This document shows positions 58,691 to 64,000 of a stretch of 64,000 nucleotides of DNA, one piece after another. The stretch covers positions 10,520,518 to 10,584,517 of the forward strand of contig WMCF01000003.1 in the NCBI GenBank assembly GCA_009792885.1. Direction: 5' to 3'. Numbering within the stretch: position 1 is the stretch's first letter; every line of letters starts with the position of its first letter. This stretch comes from Eremophila alpestris peregrina. Taxonomy: Eukaryota; Chordata; Aves; Passeriformes; Alaudidae. The translations under genes and the position numbers were made by a program. The notes beneath the pieces were generated by a model that had not been told where the DNA came from, did not search any database, and saw only the letters and a list, made by a program, of their open reading frames with translations.

Positions 58691-61600
58691 GACTGCTGTT
58701 TAAACTTGCTATTTGAGTCTTAATTTGTTCCTGTTGTGTTTAAAGAGCACATTGCTGAAACTCCTATTCTTCATAATAAATATCAGTTTCCCTGATTTCT
58801 CTCTTCATGCTGTGAAATATGCAGGCTTTAATTTAATTACTAACTTACTTTAAAAAAGAAAACAAAAAAAATTTTAAAATATTTTCAAAATTTCATTTTC
58901 TTATTTCAGAATCAGTGGAATTGACAAATACAACACACACATGATAGAGCATAAGATTGTGGAATGCAGCTTCTTGTTTGGCATATTGACTCCTGATTCA
59001 TCCATATCCTTTGTAATCTCATGCTTTATGATTTGTAGATCATCCTGTATATTTTCCTTTCCTTTTTTTCCTTCTTACTCTTTTATGCTCATGAAAGTTA
59101 TGGGCTTGTTTGTTCTGTTCAGTTCATGAAGACAAATACATTTTTTCACTCCATCATGAAGCTGCAAAGACTGAAATCTTGGAGGTTTAGTTTCTTTGTG
59201 AGAAGTACTTTCTCCAGCAGCTCTACATCTAATTTTCTTTGTATACCATCGTTTCAGATTCTCAAGGTAGTGCTTATTGGCAGTGACCTGCCAGACATCC
59301 CAGGTCTTAAGGATGAGAGAATAAACTTTGCTGAATGCTGCTGAATATGTGATAATGCAATTAGTATTCTTGCCAACTGAATTGAAAATGAGATCTTGCG
59401 TCTTCAGGGACCTTTGTACTCTTTTGTAAATGCATTTTTTCCCCTCTATTTTCTTTTAAATATATCAGATACATATGAGCTAAGCAAAAATGTCCATTAT
59501 AAATTAAAATAACATTGCACTGTCGATTAGGTGGCCGCTCCTGATTTGGCAGTTAAAGCTCAATTTCCATCATTGCTTAAGAAAAAACAGATAAAAAAAT
59601 ATGTTTTAGTTATTACTTTTAATACAAATAAAAATATTACTGATATTACTGATAAATAAATACACAATTTTACATTCAGAGCAATGTATAGAGGATGAAG
59701 TGGAACAAAGTGCAGGTTACACTACATTGTAGCATTATCCCAAGACAGATCAGATCAGATCAGTTAATTTCCAAGATTTGCTGATAGCAGTAGGGTGTTT
59801 GGTAGAGTGGCAAAAAGTCAGATGATCCTAATCATCTTGATATTTGATTCTTAGATTGTGCATGCTAATCAGCCCTGTACAGGTTGGTTGCATAGAGGTG
59901 CACAGGAAATAATGCAAAGAATTGTTACCCACTATGCTTTAGTAAATATTAGGGGAAGATTTTCCTCAAAATCATACAAGAATTTTTGCCTGCCTTTCCT
60001 CTCTATTCTCCTTGGAATACCTCACAAGGGATATGTATGACTTACAGGCCGTATATCACTTCCACTGCAACTGTTATAGTCAATGACTTTAAACCCACAA
60101 AGAAGTGAATAAATCAGATATCTCTGCTCATTAGGAGGGGTGAGCATGAAGCTGATACATAAAGTGAAGCTATTTGTAACAATGATGATTCCCTTCAGTT
60201 GAAAAAATTACACAGGGGGCTCTCTACTTCAGCCTTCTTGACAACACTGTGAAGTATTTCGTTCAGAATGATGCAGGGGAATAAAAGAATAGAAAAAAAC
60301 CCCAAACAACCAACAACACAGGAATACTCCTTGCTAGAGCTACAGAATGCCAGAAAGGCATCCAGATAGAGTTGACTCTCAGTGAAATTACCCTACAAAA
60401 TATGCAGCTCTTGGGAAGCTGGGTGATTTCATTTGACCTTGCTGCATATTATGGAGAATGAATGCAGGGGGTCAGTGACTAGCACAGACAGCAGTACCTG
60501 TGCTGACTGGAATTAGTTTATTATATTTTACTATGGACACCCAGAATTAGAAGCAGAATAAGGAATAATATTATTTACATTGTAAAACCTTCACACTCCT
60601 GAAGAGTTCACTCCAATGGGAAAGGGTGCTGTGTGACTCCATGTCAACTGATATAAGCCACATCCTGCTGGTAAGGGCAGATAAGGTTTTCAGAGAAATT
60701 CTGTGGCAATTCTGTGCATGGATAATGAAATAGGTCTGAGGCATGAGGAAATAATTCAGAGTTCACTTTATGAACCAGGGAATCTTGGTTCAGAGGAAGA
60801 GAAGCAGGACTGGATTTTCAAGAGCTAGCCAGCAACATTTTTGTATTACCTATTGCTCTTGTTATTTTTCTCCTGGTAACATAAACATGAACTTTTTGTC
60901 CCATCTCCAAGTCTCAGGACTCTGTTACTCTGTGCCTGGCAGTGTTCTCTGGAACTGAGTGATATGTAAACTGGCTTTATCCCCAAAATATACTGTTTCA
61001 CTATGACTCGAATGGGATGATGCACTTCCACATGAGATGATGATGTAATTGTGTGTCTTATACCAAAGTTTAGCCTTTCCAACCCCACCAGCATTTTGTG
61101 GCTATGTTTTCTAACCTGAACATATAACACTTATGGCTAGGAAATATTTCTGCCTTTCATTTATTTTGATAGATATCACTTATGAATATGTCAAGTAACG
61201 AGTGTTAAAAATTGTAAAATTTCTTGTTTCCCACTGTCAGGAGTAGGAAGAGATACTCCTCACCTATTATATTTCTTAAAAAAAAAAAAAGTTTTATTTT
61301 ATCTTTATTTTGAAAAATCCCTCTGTCCCTTTGAAAATAAGATGACATCAAACAAATGCAGGTATAGAGAAGCACAATGTAAAACCTGATGCAGAGGATT
61401 GCAGAATGACAAGGAGCTCTGCAGATCTCTGTAGACTACATCCCACAGAATATAATATGAATACATAAAATAATCATCATATCCTCATCACTTTCAGGTA
61501 ATCATTCTCATCTCAGATGATTTTTATCTTGGTATCACAAAGAGAAATTTTCAACAGAGCACCAGAATGGTTAATATATTTACAGCATGTATCCATACTA

Positions 61601-61756
61601 TGTATCAAGGTACTTATAAAGATACTAGATGTTCATCTGTAAACAATTTTAAGGGGAATAATGAGTCCAAATAGTTTCAAAATATTCTGTTTCTCAAATT
61701 TTACTTTAATTATTTTTATTTTTTTATCCTTAAATGTAGTTTTCTCAGTGGATGAT
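58691..61756. other. unique non-coding sequence
   Basis: No gene was recognised. Four GATCA units lie at about 59744-59762. A short A/C-rich tract lies at about 60290-60320, and a poly-A run near 61278-61290. Open frames are short and unsupported. Confidence 0.5.
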
Positions 61757-62022
61757 CTCTCCTCTCCTCTCCTCTCCTCTCCTCTCCTCTCCTCTCCTCT
61801 CCTCTCCTCTCNNNNNNNNNNNNNNNNNNNNNNNNNNNNNNNNNNNNNNNNNNNNNNNNNNNNNNNNNNNNNNNNNNNNNNNNNNNNNNNNNNNNNNNNN
61901 NNNNNNNNNNNNNNNNNNNNNNNNNNNNNNNNNNNNNNNNNNNNNNNNNNNNNNNNNNNNNNNNNNNNNNNNNNNNNNNNNNNCTCTCCTCTCCTCTCCT
62001 CTCCTCTCCTCTCCTCTCCTCT
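61757..62022. repeat. (CTCTC)n pentamer microsatellite containing a gap
   Basis: Perfect TCTCC/CTCCT pentamers on both sides of the Ns (61757-61811 and 61984-62022), same strand and type, then a degenerate CTTCCTCTTC tail to about 62045. The array is therefore longer than 90 bases and probably about 260 if the gap size is right. Ser/Pro/Leu and Arg/Glu/Gly open frames are artefacts. Confidence 0.95.
61812..61983. other. assembly gap
   Basis: 172 Ns inside a pentamer microsatellite. The true length is unknown. Confidence 1.
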
Positions 62023-62045
62023 TCCTCTTCTCTTTTTCTCTCCTT

Positions 62046-64000
62046 TTTGATCCTTTTCATTTGCTATAGTGAAATAGAGATCACCAGCTTTTTGAGATAT
62101 ATGTTCTGCTGATCAAATTTTGATTCTGAATAGCACACGATTTCCTGACAGCCATAAGTATTCAAGCTCAGTGGGTATTTGTGCTCTCTAGCATCTATAA
62201 ATATACTGCAGATTTTTGATTGTTTTATGATGGAAGTTTATTTTTTTTTATTTTTGCCTTCACAGTTTGCTTTGGATTTTTTTTCTTCTTTATAGACCCT
62301 TGTCTTTTTATTAGTTCTATGTTCCCTGTTGATTTTGTTTTATATTCCTGCTGTCACTACCAGCATCTCACTGTAAACAAGAATGTTGTATCTCAGTGGG
62401 TTATTTTCTGTTAATAACCTGTGATACAGTATATAAATAAACTAGAGAGGAGTTCACAGGTGCAATTTATTAGAGTTATTGCAATGTGACTTCAGTAATG
62501 GTCTCGAGTTCTTTAGAAACTTTGGTGTTTTTTGAGTTGAAGAAGACAGCTATATATTGCAGTTCATGAGAGAGAAATAAATACCAGTGTAATGAAATAT
62601 GTCCAAGTCCAACTCAATAATAATTGCAATTTCTCACTGTCAGTACTTGGAGACCTATATGTACTTCACAATAATTCAAACAAAAGTACACCAGTTAAGT
62701 AACACATTATTCAGGTTAGACTGGAAAAATGAAACCAAACAAAATGGCAACCCATACAAAATTTTCTGTTCTCCCTATACTTACATAACTACACTATACT
62801 TATATAACTACACTGTTAACTTAATCCTAGTGCTTCCCTGTTAAACTTCACAATATAGAATCATATTTCAGACATATGTTGAACCTATGGAGAAGAGCTG
62901 TGTAAAACTAACAAAGCGAAATTCAGAGGTTGTTTGAATCCTATTCAAAGTTGCAGTGACGTTCCCAAATTATTCAAATTATTTTAGCACACTTTTTAGA
63001 AAATCTGAATAAGGTGAAAGTCAAAATTTTGTCAGTAATAATCTATCTTGTCCATAATGAATAAAGCTGTCACCTCTGAAATGGCCACTATGCTTTTCAT
63101 CATTCACTGCTGCTAATGAAAAAAATTAAATCAGAGAATCTAGTACCTGGTGTGAGTCAGATTAAAGTGCTCAGAGCAGCTAAAAAGCAGTGTTTACCCT
63201 ACTCTTCCTCATCCTTACAAGCTGATAAGTTGGCTCAAATAAAAGCTATAAAAAATGTTTCGGAATGACCATTTTCAGATGTCTGGCATAAAATCATATT
63301 TTAAAACCCTTTCAACTCAATACCATAGGTTTTATATGTTCAACATTATACTTTCTGCTCTTTTCTAAGATTAATTTATAATCACTATCTTCTCTAGACA
63401 TTGAAATCACTCCAAACAGAGTGCAGGTGGTACCTTTTGACCAGACACACAGCTAAAGGAGAAGCTTTCCATTTAGGAAGGACAGATAGTCTGTCTTGTG
63501 CCTCAAATAATGCAGATGGCTGACATGGAAAATCAAAGTTATTAAAGGTGTTTGAATTGGAGCTACTTCATACCCATGGAAGGTGGAGACACCAGAAACC
63601 TTATTTTGATTAAATATCAGGTTTCCCTGTCTTATCCACTCTACAATTTACAGAATCAATAATCATATATCCTTGGTGCTTCACAGAAGGGGGACAGCTG
63701 ACCTAGAAAAATTAATTTATTTTTGTCAATTATTGTTGTCAGCAGAGTTATTCTGCAGAAAGGACCTCTTACACTGGTTATCTTTGATTTTAAAGCCCCT
63801 TTGCTGATGTTAATGATTTCATTCTCAGAAATGAAATTCTCTCAATGACTATGGACAAATATCTGTTAGGAGAGGCTCAGCCCAGAACCATGCTTTGCAC
63901 ATTCAGTAAAAGCCTTTGCACATCACTGTCAAATGCAGAACCAAATTTTGCCTTCCTGTGTAGAAATGAGTCCTATGGGATTTATTGGCATTAAAGTTCA
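62046..64000. other. unique non-coding sequence
   Basis: AT-rich, with no gene, RNA or transposon recognised up to the window end. Confidence 0.5.

Noticed and set aside
61661..62069. Ser/Pro/Leu and Arg/Glu/Gly open frames
   Set aside because: They are a translated CTCTC pentamer array plus Ns.
1..64000. Bacterial-style features such as operons, CRISPR arrays or phage genes
   Set aside because: The sequence is plainly vertebrate nuclear DNA, with no dense coding, regularly spaced repeats or prokaryotic gene content.

Overview
This is a vertebrate nuclear window, almost certainly from a bird and probably a passerine. The evidence is the density of CR1 non-LTR retrotransposons with the avian 3' tail, three or more avian-type ERV LTRs, and a SINE that joins a tRNA-Ile-like head to a CR1 tail, an architecture described for passerine SINEs of the TguSINE1 type. 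The sequence is visibly AT-rich and has two assembly gaps (40888-41418 and 61812-61983).

I find no convincing protein-coding gene. The longest open frames are translated microsatellites, runs of N, CR1 or ERV sequence, or chance frames without coding character. The window is best read as a gene desert or the inside of a very large intron. One short candidate exon (about 16311-16414), with plausible splice sites and unusual CpG retention, is flagged at low confidence.

Layout: 1-4600 is unique sequence with a TTTTCC hexamer tract at 0.8-1.05 kb. 4.6-6.7 kb holds a CR1 tail, a plus-strand ERV LTR and a CR1 3' fragment. 6.7-17.2 kb is mostly unique, with a GT-rich tract at 7.5 kb and the candidate exon. 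17.2-33.2 kb carries CR1 fragments (17.2, 25.0, 27.3, 32.4 kb), a minus-strand LTR (25.7 kb), a 51-base poly-A run (27.1 kb) and the SINE (31.0 kb). 33.2-40.6 kb is unique sequence with a conserved-element-like stretch near 35 kb. 40.6-41.8 kb is an LTR flanked by a 5-bp duplication and broken by the first gap. 44.2-44.7 kb is a minus-strand LTR of the same family as the one at 4.7 kb. 46.1-46.9 kb is CR1. 50.2-51.9 kb is an old ERV-type repeat split by a CR1 that has a 7-bp duplication. 57.1-58.7 kb is a CR1 ORF2 pseudogene. 61.8-62.0 kb is a CTCTC pentamer array containing the second gap. The rest to 64 kb is unique.

How parts interact: the CR1 copies show the machinery that the SINE would have borrowed, since the SINE tail resembles the CR1 3' ends at 25.3 and 46.1 kb. 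Family assignments are from memory of avian repeats; no database search was possible, so subfamily names are left open. I did not find a new biological system here.
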